NCBI GenBank assembly: GCA_903904735.1
Contig: CAIVDM010000220.1
Location: forward strand, 28,758 to 92,757
Reading direction: 5' to 3'
DNA: 64,000 bases
Origin: an uncultured delta proteobacterium
GTDB lineage: Bacteria; Bdellovibrionota_C; UBA2361; OMII01
How positions within the stretch are numbered: the stretch's first letter is position 1; the number at the start of each line of letters is the position of its first letter. The notes below the pieces were generated by a model. That model saw nothing but the letters and a program-made list of their open reading frames with translations. It searched no databases and had not been told where the DNA came from. The translations under genes were made by a program, and so were the position numbers. Positions 44,206 through 54,128 of this stretch are shown here, piece by piece.

Positions 44206-45069
44206 CTACCCGAGACGAATACCAGAGGCCTCTCCTGCGAAATCTCCCCACGTCATCTGCACGGCGGATAGTCCAACCAATACGGCGGTCTCCGCCCGAA
44301 GAACTCGGCCTCCAAGCACCCACTGCTGAGCCTTACCTTCGAGCTTCAACCGTTCTGCGTCGGAAAAGCCGCCCTCTGGCCCGACAAACAAAACTATGCG
44401 CCGCGTGGGACATTTCGGCGCAAGCGTAGGATGGCTGCGATCATCGAGCACTACACAGAGATCGGCGGACGTAACCGTGGATGAGGTGAGAAACGTGTCC
44501 AAGGAGACAGGTGGATGCAGATGAGGAATCGATCCTCGCCGGCATTGTCTCGCCGCGCGGAGAAGCTGGCCCGGCCACGAAGCGGCTTTCTCGTGTTCTA
44601 GACCCTCCGGGGGCACAGAGTGGTCCGTGATGAGCGGAGCGATATGGGTCACACCCAGCTCCGTAGCCTTCTGCATCACGAAGAGCATCCGCTGCCGCGC
44701 GAGCACGGCACATGCGAGAGTGATCTCTACCGTTGACTCAGGGGAGCGCTTCATTCGCTCATAGGGCAACGCGACTCCCTGCTCGTTATGCAACTCTTTA
44801 AGACTTGCTCGGAAGTAGTCACCCGAAGCGTCGCGGATCGTAAAAGCCTCTTTGGCATTGATCCCTCGCCGCACCAGGCGCTCAACAAGAGCACGCTCCA
44901 GCGTAAATGGTTCTTGGAGCGTCAGACTACATGCGATCTCAAGCGGAGGATCGCCCTTGGCGGCATATCGATCCATCGATACTGCTGCTCGAGGTTTCGG
45001 ACTGCGGTCCGCGTCGGATTTGCCCGGCCGCGTATCACGAGACGGTCTCTTGTTGTTGCGATTAGTCAT
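44206..45069 (-). CDS. rsmE: 16S rRNA m3U1498 methyltransferase RsmE
   Basis: A 287-residue SPOUT-family methyltransferase that makes N3-methyluridine at 16S rRNA position 1498. The SAM-binding knot is shown by VLFVGPEGGFSDAE and LGGRVLRAETAVLV. A KATELGVTHIAPLI strand and the RAARQCRRGSIPHLH segment are the usual RsmE core. The first 45 residues are a basic, low-complexity extension absent from most RsmE proteins, so the true start might be internal; no stronger ribosome-binding site decides it. It is isolated. Confidence 0.9.
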   Translation of the reverse strand: MTNRNNKRPSRDTRPGKSDADRSPKPRAAVSMDRYAAKGDPPLEIACSLTLQEPFTLERALVERLVRRGINAKEAFTIRDASGDYFRASLKELHNEQGVALPYERMKRSPESTVEITLACAVLARQRMLFVMQKATELGVTHIAPLITDHSVPPEGLEHEKAASWPGQLLRAARQCRRGSIPHLHPPVSLDTFLTSSTVTSADLCVVLDDRSHPTLAPKCPTRRIVLFVGPEGGFSDAERLKLEGKAQQWVLGGRVLRAETAVLVGLSAVQMTWGDFAGEASGIRLG

Positions 45070-45270
45070 TGGTGGAAGAAAGATTAAATAATCCTCGTGT
45101 TATACCAAGGATGAAGAAGGTTAGCGAGGTATCTCTCGGCCACCTGCTTCCGTTGAGTTGCTTTGATTCGCATCGTATTGCTCGGGACTGCCGGGGATAG
45201 GCTGTTGATCATGGGCGTCTACTCGCGCTCCTCAGAAGTAACGGCGATACCTCGTTTTGAGCCTCGGCTC

Positions 45271-46104
45271 TTACGGGGCTACTTTCCCGAAGCGTGCGTC
45301 AAAGCGATTGTTTATCTCAATGACTTTCCTGCGGTTATGCTCGATGACTAAGACGCTTTGAATCTTTCCTCGCATGAATTCCAGCACCTCGGGTGCTAGC
45401 ATGTCCCGCTGATTTCTTATGCCTGCAAAGATGCGCCGCATACGCTCAGCGGCCGATTGTTTAAGTCGGATTGTAATCAAGTGTTCGCCTATAGTCGTAA
45501 TATAAGTTGCTATGCCGAGGTCGAAGGGGTCATCACTAAATCTAACCAGAGTCCGGTCTCGTGGAATCATCTCAGCGCCTACTCGATTAGTGTAACAGTC
45601 ATGCCCAATGATGTGGGCATGCTTTGCGCCTATTCGGTTCAGGGCGACAAAAAAATCCTCTGTAATATGGGAATGAATCAAGTGAAACCACTGCTCAGGC
45701 TTCCAGATTCGGAAATGCTCATGGGGGTAATGTTGTTGCAGAGCAAACATAATCTGCATCCAGACTGAATCAAGACTACATAAATTCCCTAGAGTCATCC
45801 GAGTTTTGGCAGAGAGGATGCCGGCTTGTATGTGCGGTGAGCTGGCAAGGTGAGTCGTATAGGCACTCCGGAAAAGAGCGCTCATATTTATTATCCAGAT
45901 CAAGTGAAGTTGGTAGTGTCCCTTCGCTTTGAATAGGACCCCCAGATGCTCTAACGTGCGCAGCTCTTTGAATATCGCTCTACGTGAGTATTTTCGAGCC
46001 CTTTTAGCTATTTGAATGCCGATGCGTTCAGCCGTAAGACGAGGCTCCTCCGCGAGCAGCTCAATAATTATCTCCTTAAGACTCTTATCCGCGGTGTTTA
46101 GCAT
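45271..46104 (-). CDS. Winged-HTH protein with unassigned C-terminal domain
   Basis: A 277-residue protein. The first 70 residues read as a winged helix-turn-helix: SLKEIIIELLAEEPRLTAER, then RRAIFKELRTLEHLGVLFKA and KGHYQLHLIWI as the wing. The remaining 200 residues are a separate alpha/beta domain with many His and aromatic residues (RIGAKHAHIIGHDCYTNRVG, PRDRTLVRFSDDPFDLGIAT and TIGEHLITIRL). Its fold might relate to phospholipase-D-like or ligand-sensing domains, but I do not recognise it. It is probably a transcriptional regulator; an inverted repeat sits at its likely promoter (46149-46165). Confidence 0.65.
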   Translation of the reverse strand: MLNTADKSLKEIIIELLAEEPRLTAERIGIQIAKRARKYSRRAIFKELRTLEHLGVLFKAKGHYQLHLIWIINMSALFRSAYTTHLASSPHIQAGILSAKTRMTLGNLCSLDSVWMQIMFALQQHYPHEHFRIWKPEQWFHLIHSHITEDFFVALNRIGAKHAHIIGHDCYTNRVGAEMIPRDRTLVRFSDDPFDLGIATYITTIGEHLITIRLKQSAAERMRRIFAGIRNQRDMLAPEVLEFMRGKIQSVLVIEHNRRKVIEINNRFDARFGKVAP

Positions 46105-46148
46105 TAACGCCCTTTAGCGATACCAATCAAAACGCATGTATATCTAAA

Positions 46149-46165
46149 GTGCACTAATGATGCAC
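46149..46165. promoter_or_regulatory. Inverted repeat upstream of the winged-HTH gene
   Basis: GTGCA and TGCAC flank a 7-base centre (CTAATGA), about 45 bases upstream of the minus-strand start at 46104 and 187 bases upstream of the plus-strand gene at 46352. Operator-like; the product of the adjacent HTH gene is the natural candidate binder. No matching second copy was noticed. Confidence 0.4.
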
Positions 46166-46351
46166 CTGAGGCAACGTATTTTGGCAACTAACCCGATTTT
46201 GATTATGTTTTGAAAACATTCGATTCCGGGCTGCTTGGAAGACCGCTTGAGCGGATAGGTTGTTTCAATGGATGTATTGAGCCGTGGAATATTCGTAACA
46301 AGGCTAAGTCTGTACTTGTGATGTAGGCTGTACCAGTAAAGAGGATGGGTG

Positions 46352-47377
46352 ATGATGCATACTACGAACTCTTGCCCGCGTGCAGGTCGAGACGCGTTGG
46401 CTAGTAGCCACAGCCCGAGCGGCTTCCTCGGCTTCACTGTTCCGCCGATCCCCTCTTTCCACACGCTTCGTATGCCTTTATCCCAGCAAACGAAATCCGC
46501 GGGAACCGAACTATCCCGTGGCGTCAGTGAGTCGATGCAGAGGAAAGAACCTGAAGGCCCGCAAGGTTCTTCGCTGATTGGTCAATGTAAGCGATTCCTG
46601 CTCGTGACCCTACGATCAAACAACACATACTCAATGATCGGTAATTTTTTCATCGCGGCGCATCTATCGCACGGTGTTTATCTCCAAATGCTTTGCGCCG
46701 CTCTGGCCGTCCGAAACGAAGTACGCGAGGCCGAGCGGACACATTCAACGTCAGATAACGCGAAAACGCTCTCCTGGGGGGGCGTTCCAGGAATTATTTC
46801 GCGGAGTCCCGGGGTGTATCGTTATTCCCTAGCTGTAGCGTTCCTTCAGCATGCTTTTGAACAGGGGTTCTCCTCAGTAACGGGGCTTGCAGTGGCCTTT
46901 TGCTGCCCTGGGCTAGGAAATCTATTTATCGCCCACGATCTCAATCGCGAGTACTTTACAAGAGAGGGCCTACTTCATCCAGCTAGCCGCACCCCGTCAA
47001 CTACTCCTCGCTCAAGCATGCTACGAGAGCTCCTCACAAATGGAGCTGTATATTGGGGCATCGCGGATATCTTGGTAGGAATGCAGGGTGTCCACAATAA
47101 TGGATCGACCCTGATGACCGCGCCTCCGATGTTCCTTGTAGGTATGGTGCTTGCCTGTTCAAGCATAGGGGCCGTTTGCGTTAAATCCTCAAGCTCACCG
47201 GACTCTCCGGTGGCGATTACACTAAACGCGCTTACCAACTATGCATTCGCTCTTGCCAACGTGACTTCCGAGATCGGATCCGCGGTGAGCGCGACAGCAG
47301 GCGCGTTTTGGGGAACAGGGTCCCTGATTATCGGCGCCAATAAACTATCAAGCCAGAAGAGGGCAAAGTGCGAATAA
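46352..47377 (+). CDS. Polytopic membrane protein of unknown function
   Basis: A 341-residue protein beginning at ATG 46352, with AGAGG eight bases upstream. The first 90 residues are soluble and low complexity, unusual for a membrane protein; an internal ATG at about 46469 is possible. Hydrophobic segments lie near residues 93-115, 149-185, 228-243, 253-272 and 285-330, suggesting five to six helices. No family recognised. It overlaps the start of the periplasmic binding protein by 10 bases, so the two are translationally coupled. They may form a receptor-effector pair. Confidence 0.6.
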   Translation: MMHTTNSCPRAGRDALASSHSPSGFLGFTVPPIPSFHTLRMPLSQQTKSAGTELSRGVSESMQRKEPEGPQGSSLIGQCKRFLLVTLRSNNTYSMIGNFFIAAHLSHGVYLQMLCAALAVRNEVREAERTHSTSDNAKTLSWGGVPGIISRSPGVYRYSLAVAFLQHAFEQGFSSVTGLAVAFCCPGLGNLFIAHDLNREYFTREGLLHPASRTPSTTPRSSMLRELLTNGAVYWGIADILVGMQGVHNNGSTLMTAPPMFLVGMVLACSSIGAVCVKSSSSPDSPVAITLNALTNYAFALANVTSEIGSAVSATAGAFWGTGSLIIGANKLSSQKRAKCE

Positions 47378-48471
47378 CGCGAAATTCAGTGAGAGTATTA
47401 GGGGCAATCCTCGCGGTAACGCTGGATCTCAATCTAGGTTTTTATTGCCCAGCGGCAGCGGATCCCTGTAACGACCTTCACGTCGGTCTTACCTTGCCTC
47501 TGACGGGACCGGGCGCCGCCTATGGTGTGGCCGCTCGGAATGGGTTTGAACTCACGTTGCGCGCTAACCCTGATGCTTTTAGGGGCATCACTTTCCATTA
47601 CGAGGATTCGCAGCTAAAGCCGGCGCAGGCAGTGCGCGCATTTAACGCCCTGAGGTCTCGATTTCAGATCTGGGCTCACTTTGATTTCGGTAGCGCGACA
47701 TCTTTAGCGCTCGCGCCGATAGCTGAGCAGGCGCAGGTTCCGATGTTTAGTTCAGCATATGATCCTGAGGTATCACGGGGACGACGGTATGTTATTCGAT
47801 TTGCTAATAGCACAGGTGATTATGGGCAAAAACTGATCAATGAACTCCGTCTCAGGAGGATTAAGCGCATAGCGGTGGTAGTTGTTGATAATCCGTTCTT
47901 TACTCAGTATGTCGACACTCTCCAATCGTTATTGCGCGCGGACGAGATACTAACCGTTTATAGAGTGGACTCCGCGGAGAGTGATTTTGGGGCTCTCTCA
48001 ATCAAGTTGAACAGTATCAGCGCTCAGTACGATGGTCTTGGCCTCTTTCTATTTCACGAGCAATCAAGGCAAATGCTGAGGAGATTAGGGGCAAAGAACG
48101 GTTTTTCAAACATCTTTGGAAGTGACGCTTTTGAGGAAGCTAGTAATGGCACAAAAGAAGATGAGGTCTTTAACGGGACGTTTTTCGCCAATGCCAGAGT
48201 CGTCCCTGAATTTATTCAGCTGTATCACGAAACCTATCATAATATGCGACACCACACCTTTGCCGCGGGTACTTTTGACTTTAGCAATTTGCTCTTGGAA
48301 GCGGCGCACGCCCGGCAGGCATGTAGCAGAGAAGAGCTGTTGGTTGTCGCTAAATCCGGATCCATGCGATCGGGCGCTCTCGGTGTGATTCAATATAAAG
48401 AGTCGCAAATCACGGGGGGATATTTCGCTTCTGAGATTGCAATTAAAAATGTCGCTACTCAAACAAAGTAG
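47368..48471 (+). CDS. Periplasmic type I substrate-binding protein (LivJ-like)
   Basis: A 367-residue exported protein of the branched-chain amino-acid-binding (Peripla_BP_6) fold. A signal peptide spans roughly the first 31 residues. The mature domain begins LHVGLTLPLTGPGAAYGVAA, the standard first strand and loop of the family, and NPDAFRGITFHYEDSQLKPA follows. The two-lobed pattern continues with VPMFSSAYDPEVSRGRRYVI and IKRIAVVVVDNPFF. The GTG start at 47368 overlaps the upstream membrane-protein gene by 10 bases. No ABC permease or ATPase is adjacent, so this is an orphan receptor. Ligand not predictable; the many charged residues need not mean an amino acid. Confidence 0.85.
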   Translation: MRITRNSVRVLGAILAVTLDLNLGFYCPAAADPCNDLHVGLTLPLTGPGAAYGVAARNGFELTLRANPDAFRGITFHYEDSQLKPAQAVRAFNALRSRFQIWAHFDFGSATSLALAPIAEQAQVPMFSSAYDPEVSRGRRYVIRFANSTGDYGQKLINELRLRRIKRIAVVVVDNPFFTQYVDTLQSLLRADEILTVYRVDSAESDFGALSIKLNSISAQYDGLGLFLFHEQSRQMLRRLGAKNGFSNIFGSDAFEEASNGTKEDEVFNGTFFANARVVPEFIQLYHETYHNMRHHTFAAGTFDFSNLLLEAAHARQACSREELLVVAKSGSMRSGALGVIQYKESQITGGYFASEIAIKNVATQTK

Positions 48472-49570
<1,099 letters not shown>

Positions 49571-49675
49571 GACATATGGCTATCACGTCTTTGGTCTCAA
49601 GACTACCTGGCAGGGCGTTGAAAGTCGATTTGCTGGCTCGGATTCGACGGATGAACTCCTCTATGCCCTCTCTCG

Positions 49676-50830
49676 TCACTCCTCGCGACGAAGTAGCATC
49701 AGCGTTACGTCGTCTTTGAGCAATCTTCCCTCTAGGAACGTCGTGAAGGCATCAACGATCGACCGCAAGACCTCGCCACTTCCACCCTTCGACGGAGCCG
49801 CTGACAGAGCCGCGCTGAGTCGCTCCACGCCGAACTGCTGCATGTCTCGATTCTGCGCCTCTGTCACTCCATCGGTGTACAGAAGGAGCGAGTCTCCTGG
49901 TTCTAAGGTATGCTCAATCAGTTCATATGAGGCCTCGGTGACAAAACCGAGCGGAAACCCATTACCAAGTAGCTGCGTCACTTCATTTGAGGCGCGGCTT
50001 AAGATCAGCGCGGGGCCGTGTCCCGCGCGCGCCCACTGCACTCGTCCCGTGGCGGGGTCGTAGAGACAAGTTCCCATCGTCATAAACCGACCAGATGGAA
50101 GCTGCGGAGCTAAATATTTGTTCATGACCGACAAGAGCTCGTCGGGCCTCTCACGTTCCGCCGCGACCATGGCTAGCTTCGCCATGCTGCCGATAAAGGC
50201 CGCGGGCAATCCATGTCCTGAGACATCGGCGATATGGAGACGGAGATGCTTGTGATTGGGAAAATCAACGAAGTACCAATCTCCACCCACCTGCTCAAGG
50301 GGCTGATAGGAGACAGCTATCTGAAACCGAGGATCTGATGGGAGCTGTTTGGGAAGCAACCCCTGCTGAATCGATCGAGCTTCCTCAAGGTCTTTCTGAA
50401 AACGTGTGTTATGGTCTCTCAACGCGGCGTTTATTTCCGCGAGACTGCTCCGCTCATTTGATAGCCCTGCAGCTTTCCTCAGTCTAAGCTGGGTGGCTAT
50501 TCTACTCGCTAATGTCCCCACTGATAAGGGAGATGGCACCACCTCAACCCGCTCGAAGCTCTCGAACACATCGAGAGTTCGTTGGTGCTCTGGCGCGATG
50601 CACACGATCGGGACTTCACGAGTTGATTCTTGCGCTCGAAAAAAAGTGCAGAGATCGACAAGTTCACTGTTTATTCGCCCATCAATCACGATGAGATCAG
50701 CATTCTGACCCTGAATCGCCTCCAGGACTGGAGAGCTTGCTCCTAGACCCTTCACGGCATAGCCGAGCCGCTCAAGAAATTGCGGTAGTTGTCGCTCCCG
50801 CTCATCCCCAAAATAGAAGATCAAATCCAT
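49676..50830 (-). CDS. Receiver-like plus SpoIIE/RsbU-type Ser phosphatase
   Basis: A 384-residue soluble signalling protein. Residues 1-115 are receiver-like (ADLIVIDGRINSELVDLC, VPIVCIAPE), with the expected acidic position present as Asp. Residues about 120-150 form a coiled-coil linker. The PPM-type phosphatase domain covers about 150-384, with QQGLLPKQLPSDPRFQIAV, QVGGDWYFVDF, LHIADVSGHGLPAAFI and LLLYTDGVTEAQNRD, the metal-ligand motifs of RsbU proteins. It would dephosphorylate an anti-sigma-factor antagonist, although none is in the window. It is also a candidate player in the stress or motility control suggested by the neighbouring signalling locus, but the distance makes this speculative. 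Confidence 0.9.
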   Translation of the reverse strand: MDLIFYFGDERERQLPQFLERLGYAVKGLGASSPVLEAIQGQNADLIVIDGRINSELVDLCTFFRAQESTREVPIVCIAPEHQRTLDVFESFERVEVVPSPLSVGTLASRIATQLRLRKAAGLSNERSSLAEINAALRDHNTRFQKDLEEARSIQQGLLPKQLPSDPRFQIAVSYQPLEQVGGDWYFVDFPNHKHLRLHIADVSGHGLPAAFIGSMAKLAMVAAERERPDELLSVMNKYLAPQLPSGRFMTMGTCLYDPATGRVQWARAGHGPALILSRASNEVTQLLGNGFPLGFVTEASYELIEHTLEPGDSLLLYTDGVTEAQNRDMQQFGVERLSAALSAAPSKGGSGEVLRSIVDAFTTFLEGRLLKDDVTLMLLRREE

Positions 50831-50955
50831 TACCGCAGTCCCCCTCTACGGTTGTCTATCGACTCAATCCACGTATTCCGATAGGTCTGTGCGTCCTCTT
50901 TTGTCGCGTTCAGTGGGCTGTTCAGGGACCATTAGGAAATCAGGGGCTTACCCGA

Positions 50956-52194
50956 CTATTTGGAGGTCTTGCCCTGATCGGAAATCGGCATAAGTGGAAC
51001 GGCCTTGTACCAAAGCCACAGGTTATCAGCCGCCCGCAGGGCTTCAGCTGACTTATTCGTGGCGAAGGTTAGGTAAACACTGCGGGGGTCGCCGGAGTTC
51101 GTGGGGATCTCACTAAGCGTCTCCGCTCCATCGGCTCGAAGTGACGCTGATAGCAGCTTCTCTGATTGGGCGAAGCCAGTCTTACTTGCTATCGAGAACG
51201 CCGCTATGTTGAAACCGCGAAAATGATATTCTTGGTCCTCCACGTTCAATTTCAATTGAATCGTGCGATCCGCTATGTTCACGGACTCAAGCGACACCAG
51301 GGCGGAGGGAGGTAGCGTCAGCTGCCGCGCTAGGTTACCTAATACGAACATGAGTCCTATAACGAGCGTTAAGATTCCGGCGCGAGGCGACAACAGCCTT
51401 CCGAGCTTTGGGCCACCTTGAGTCTGCAGGGTCGATAAACGCTCGGTTCGATAAGGATCGAGACCTGCCGCTCTCCACGCCTGCTCGTCAAAAAAAGCGA
51501 GCGCGCATCCAAGAGCGGTGTAGGTACTCCCTATCCAAAATACGCCCTCCGCGATTGAGGCAATCGTGGTCCATACAATGGACCGCCCATCGGGCGCCGG
51601 CACCAGCGAAAGACCGACGAACAGCACCGTAAACGCGGTGGGACTCACTAAGCTTTTCAAGGCCATCATTGGGTCGCGACGAGCGACTTCTCGCGAGGCG
51701 GCGATTCCCTGACGGACTCCCATACCGAAAACTGACACTGTCGCGAAGTAGAAAAGAACCCGCAGACACCACAAACACCCAACCACGAAGAGAGCCAAGA
51801 AGATGAACTCCAAACCTGAATTAAGCGTCAACACAAACATGTTCAAAGGCATCAGCATCACGAACGAGCTCGCCAACGACACGGCCGCCACTCTGCTCAC
51901 CGTTAACGCGGGCGCTACATTAAGGCGTTTGGTCGCGGATAACCTGCGGCGCCATCGTAGCGCGATGAAGGTCACTACTCCTATCTGAACCAGTCGGTCA
52001 AAGACCATCAGACCAGTCCACCACGCTACTCCGAGAGAAGAGGCATAGAGTCCCAAGAATGTCGGTATAGCCAAGATTAACAGGAGCGGAACGAGAATGG
52101 CCGAGTCATTGCGAACTAGCCCGGCGGCGATTCTAAAGGGATCAAGGATTGAATCTCTGGATGTGCTAGTCGTGGAAAGATTGGTAGGGGGCAT
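50956..52194 (-). CDS. Polytopic membrane protein of unknown function
   Basis: A 412-residue protein with about six transmembrane helices in residues 30-305 and a C-terminal domain of about 105 residues outside the membrane. The loop QGIAASREVARRDPMMALKS may be cytoplasmic and basic. The C-terminal domain (SVNIADRTIQLKLNVEDQEY onward) has a beta-rich look. No family recognised. It lies 125 bases from the RsbU-like gene and 91 bases from the small gene at 52286-52585, all on the minus strand. Confidence 0.65.
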   Translation of the reverse strand: MPPTNLSTTSTSRDSILDPFRIAAGLVRNDSAILVPLLLILAIPTFLGLYASSLGVAWWTGLMVFDRLVQIGVVTFIALRWRRRLSATKRLNVAPALTVSRVAAVSLASSFVMLMPLNMFVLTLNSGLEFIFLALFVVGCLWCLRVLFYFATVSVFGMGVRQGIAASREVARRDPMMALKSLVSPTAFTVLFVGLSLVPAPDGRSIVWTTIASIAEGVFWIGSTYTALGCALAFFDEQAWRAAGLDPYRTERLSTLQTQGGPKLGRLLSPRAGILTLVIGLMFVLGNLARQLTLPPSALVSLESVNIADRTIQLKLNVEDQEYHFRGFNIAAFSIASKTGFAQSEKLLSASLRADGAETLSEIPTNSGDPRSVYLTFATNKSAEALRAADNLWLWYKAVPLMPISDQGKTSK

Positions 52195-52285
52195 AACACG
52201 CTTCTATCATAATGCCCCCCACAACAGTATCAGTTGGGACAAAACCTTATCATATCATTTTTTAAGGGAGTGGACTCTTAATCAA

Positions 52286-52585
52286 CTATTGGAGCCAGGG
52301 AAGCTCATTCTCAAGATTCTTCAAGACGTCTCGCAAATCAACTCCAGAGGGAGCAATCACAACACCACCATCAACTTGGCGAGCTATCTTACCGAGGAAG
52401 GCCTCTTGCTCATCATCAGAGGCGCCTAGCTTGACCTTCTTGATTCGGTCCGCTCCGAGAAGCTCCATCTCATCCTCTAGCAGATCCTTCTCGTGAGCGA
52501 GAATGACAAGTCGGTGTCCGTTGATACACACGGAAGCTGGTTTTTTGCCTGTATAGGGAACAAAAAAATTATCCATATGACTCAT
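52286..52585 (-). CDS. Small protein, function unknown
   Basis: A 99-residue protein with no signal or membrane segment. The sequence is charged and Lys/Asp/Glu-rich, with VCINGHRLVILAHEKDLLED, KVKLGASDDEQEAFLG and VVIAPSGVDLRDVLKNLENE. The alternating pattern fits a compact alpha/beta fold. ATG 52585 has GAGG nine bases upstream; an ATG three codons in is also possible. No family recognised. Confidence 0.5.
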   Translation of the reverse strand: MSHMDNFFVPYTGKKPASVCINGHRLVILAHEKDLLEDEMELLGADRIKKVKLGASDDEQEAFLGKIARQVDGGVVIAPSGVDLRDVLKNLENELPWLQ

Positions 52586-52793
52586 AAGCTTGCCTCAAGG
52601 TTTTCATCAAACTTCCTCTTTGGAAAGCCTCTTTGACAGCAATTTAATCATCACTATGCGTGATTTCAAGACCAAGTGATAGCTTGATAGTCACACTCCA
52701 AGCGAGTAATGAGAGAGGTAACGTCCTGATTTAAGGGAAGTAGCCGGCTCTTCGGTGGATCAACGGACCAGGGAGATTCGGGGCAATTCACCG

Positions 52794-53711
52794 CTATAAA
52801 GTTTTATATATTTTCCCGGGAAGAAGTTGTCCCACTATAGATTCGAGTAAGCGGGCAGCCTGGCAGACCCGACCAATATCTACTCCAGTCTCGACCCCGA
52901 GCGACTCACACAAGTATAGCACATCCTCTGTCGCCACGTTACCGGAGGCACCAGGAGTGAACGGACACCCTCCTACTCCGCCTACTGAGCTTTCAAAGGT
53001 CGCGATACCCATCTGAAGTCCTACGTACACGTTAAGAAGCCCCAGCCCCCTCGTGTCGTGTAGATGCAACGAAACGGGCACTCCTAATTTTTGCACGGCG
53101 GTCACGCACTGCTCGAGAGAATGAGGATTCGCCAAGCCAACCGTGTCGGCGAGGCATATCTCCCCCGGGGATTCCCCGTACTTTTTCAAGACCTCTAAGT
53201 ATCGTGAGACCACTGTCGTGACTCGCTCTGGACTGATAGGCCCCTCGTAGTTACATCCAAAGGCATTCGATACCATCAGACCGTAAACGCTCTTTCCATA
53301 AGAACGAAGCAACGAGCACCAACCGGGGATATCGTTAATTCCTTTATCTGGCGATGAATTGGTATTTTCACGCAGAAAAGTCTCGCTCGGCGATGTGTAC
53401 AACCACCCTTCATTGGACAGCTTCCCTGTGGCCTCCGCGCGCTCGAATCCCTTCTGGTTCAAGTATAACGCCTTCCAACTCGTATTCCGACGCTCGGGAA
53501 GATGGCGCACGAGATCCTCAGCGTCCGCTAATTGCGGAACCTTATCCGGACGAACAAATGAAGTCACTTCTATCTGAGTGAGACCAGCGTCAGCTAAAAG
53601 CGTTATTAGCTCAAGCTTGCGGTCCGTTGGAACAACAGTGGGGATATTTTGGAAACCCTCGCGAGGTCCGACTTCTCTAATCAACACTCGTCGAGGGATG
53701 TTTGTATTCAT
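52794..53711 (-). CDS. mvaB: Hydroxymethylglutaryl-CoA lyase family protein
   Basis: A 305-residue TIM-barrel enzyme of the HMGL-like family. It would cleave 3-hydroxy-3-methylglutaryl-CoA to acetoacetate and acetyl-CoA in leucine degradation, or act on a related acyl-CoA. Landmarks are LIREVGPREGFQNIPTVVP, IEVTSFVRPDKVPQLADAE, SLHLHDTRGLGLLNVY and the signature SVGGVGGCPFTPGASGN with the active-site Cys. The annotation begins at ATG 53711 because the longer GTG frame overlaps the upstream gene by 38 bases and family proteins start with the IREVGPREG strand. No other leucine-degradation gene is near. Confidence 0.88.
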   Translation of the reverse strand: MNTNIPRRVLIREVGPREGFQNIPTVVPTDRKLELITLLADAGLTQIEVTSFVRPDKVPQLADAEDLVRHLPERRNTSWKALYLNQKGFERAEATGKLSNEGWLYTSPSETFLRENTNSSPDKGINDIPGWCSLLRSYGKSVYGLMVSNAFGCNYEGPISPERVTTVVSRYLEVLKKYGESPGEICLADTVGLANPHSLEQCVTAVQKLGVPVSLHLHDTRGLGLLNVYVGLQMGIATFESSVGGVGGCPFTPGASGNVATEDVLYLCESLGVETGVDIGRVCQAARLLESIVGQLLPGKIYKTL

Positions 53712-53742
53712 CAGAGCCGAACCCGCTCGAGCATAGCTCGCA

Positions 53743-54114
53743 CTACTCGGTGAACTCTTCGATAAAGACCCGACAGTCATCGTCTTCGCCGAGACGCAGG
53801 CAAGACTCTTTTCGAGTCAGGCAGAACGTGCGGTGCGCCCTTGATTCGGCGTCTCGCGCTTGCGGGTTATTAGCCAGTCCCTCGGCGGTATCATCCGCGT
53901 CAAACAGGCAGTTCATGTAAGCCTTACTGACTTTTGACCGAAACGCGTCAGCTGTCGCCTCAGCCCCTGCTGTGTGCATCGCGGCCACCGTCTCTTGCGC
54001 CTTCTCTGTCGCTGTCGCCGATACTTTCGTATCAAGCGCGACTGCCGAACTAGATAGCGCCAGTCCACAGGCTAAGAAAAAAACTGCTAGAAAGAAAACT
54101 CGTGATGACCTCAT
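53743..54114 (-). CDS. Small secreted Cys-containing protein, function unknown
   Basis: A 123-residue protein with a signal peptide (RVFFLAVFFLACGLALSSSA, cleavage before ALDTK). The mature part of about 97 residues is helical and charged, with four Cys (CLF, CLT, CLR, CRV) that could form two disulfides in the periplasm. ATG 54114 has a strong GAGAGG. It lies 14 bases from the TPR-like gene on the same strand. No family recognised. Confidence 0.6.
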   Translation of the reverse strand: MRSSRVFFLAVFFLACGLALSSSAVALDTKVSATATEKAQETVAAMHTAGAEATADAFRSKVSKAYMNCLFDADDTAEGLANNPQARDAESRAHRTFCLTRKESCLRLGEDDDCRVFIEEFTE

Positions 54115-54128
54115 AGGTACCTCTCGAT

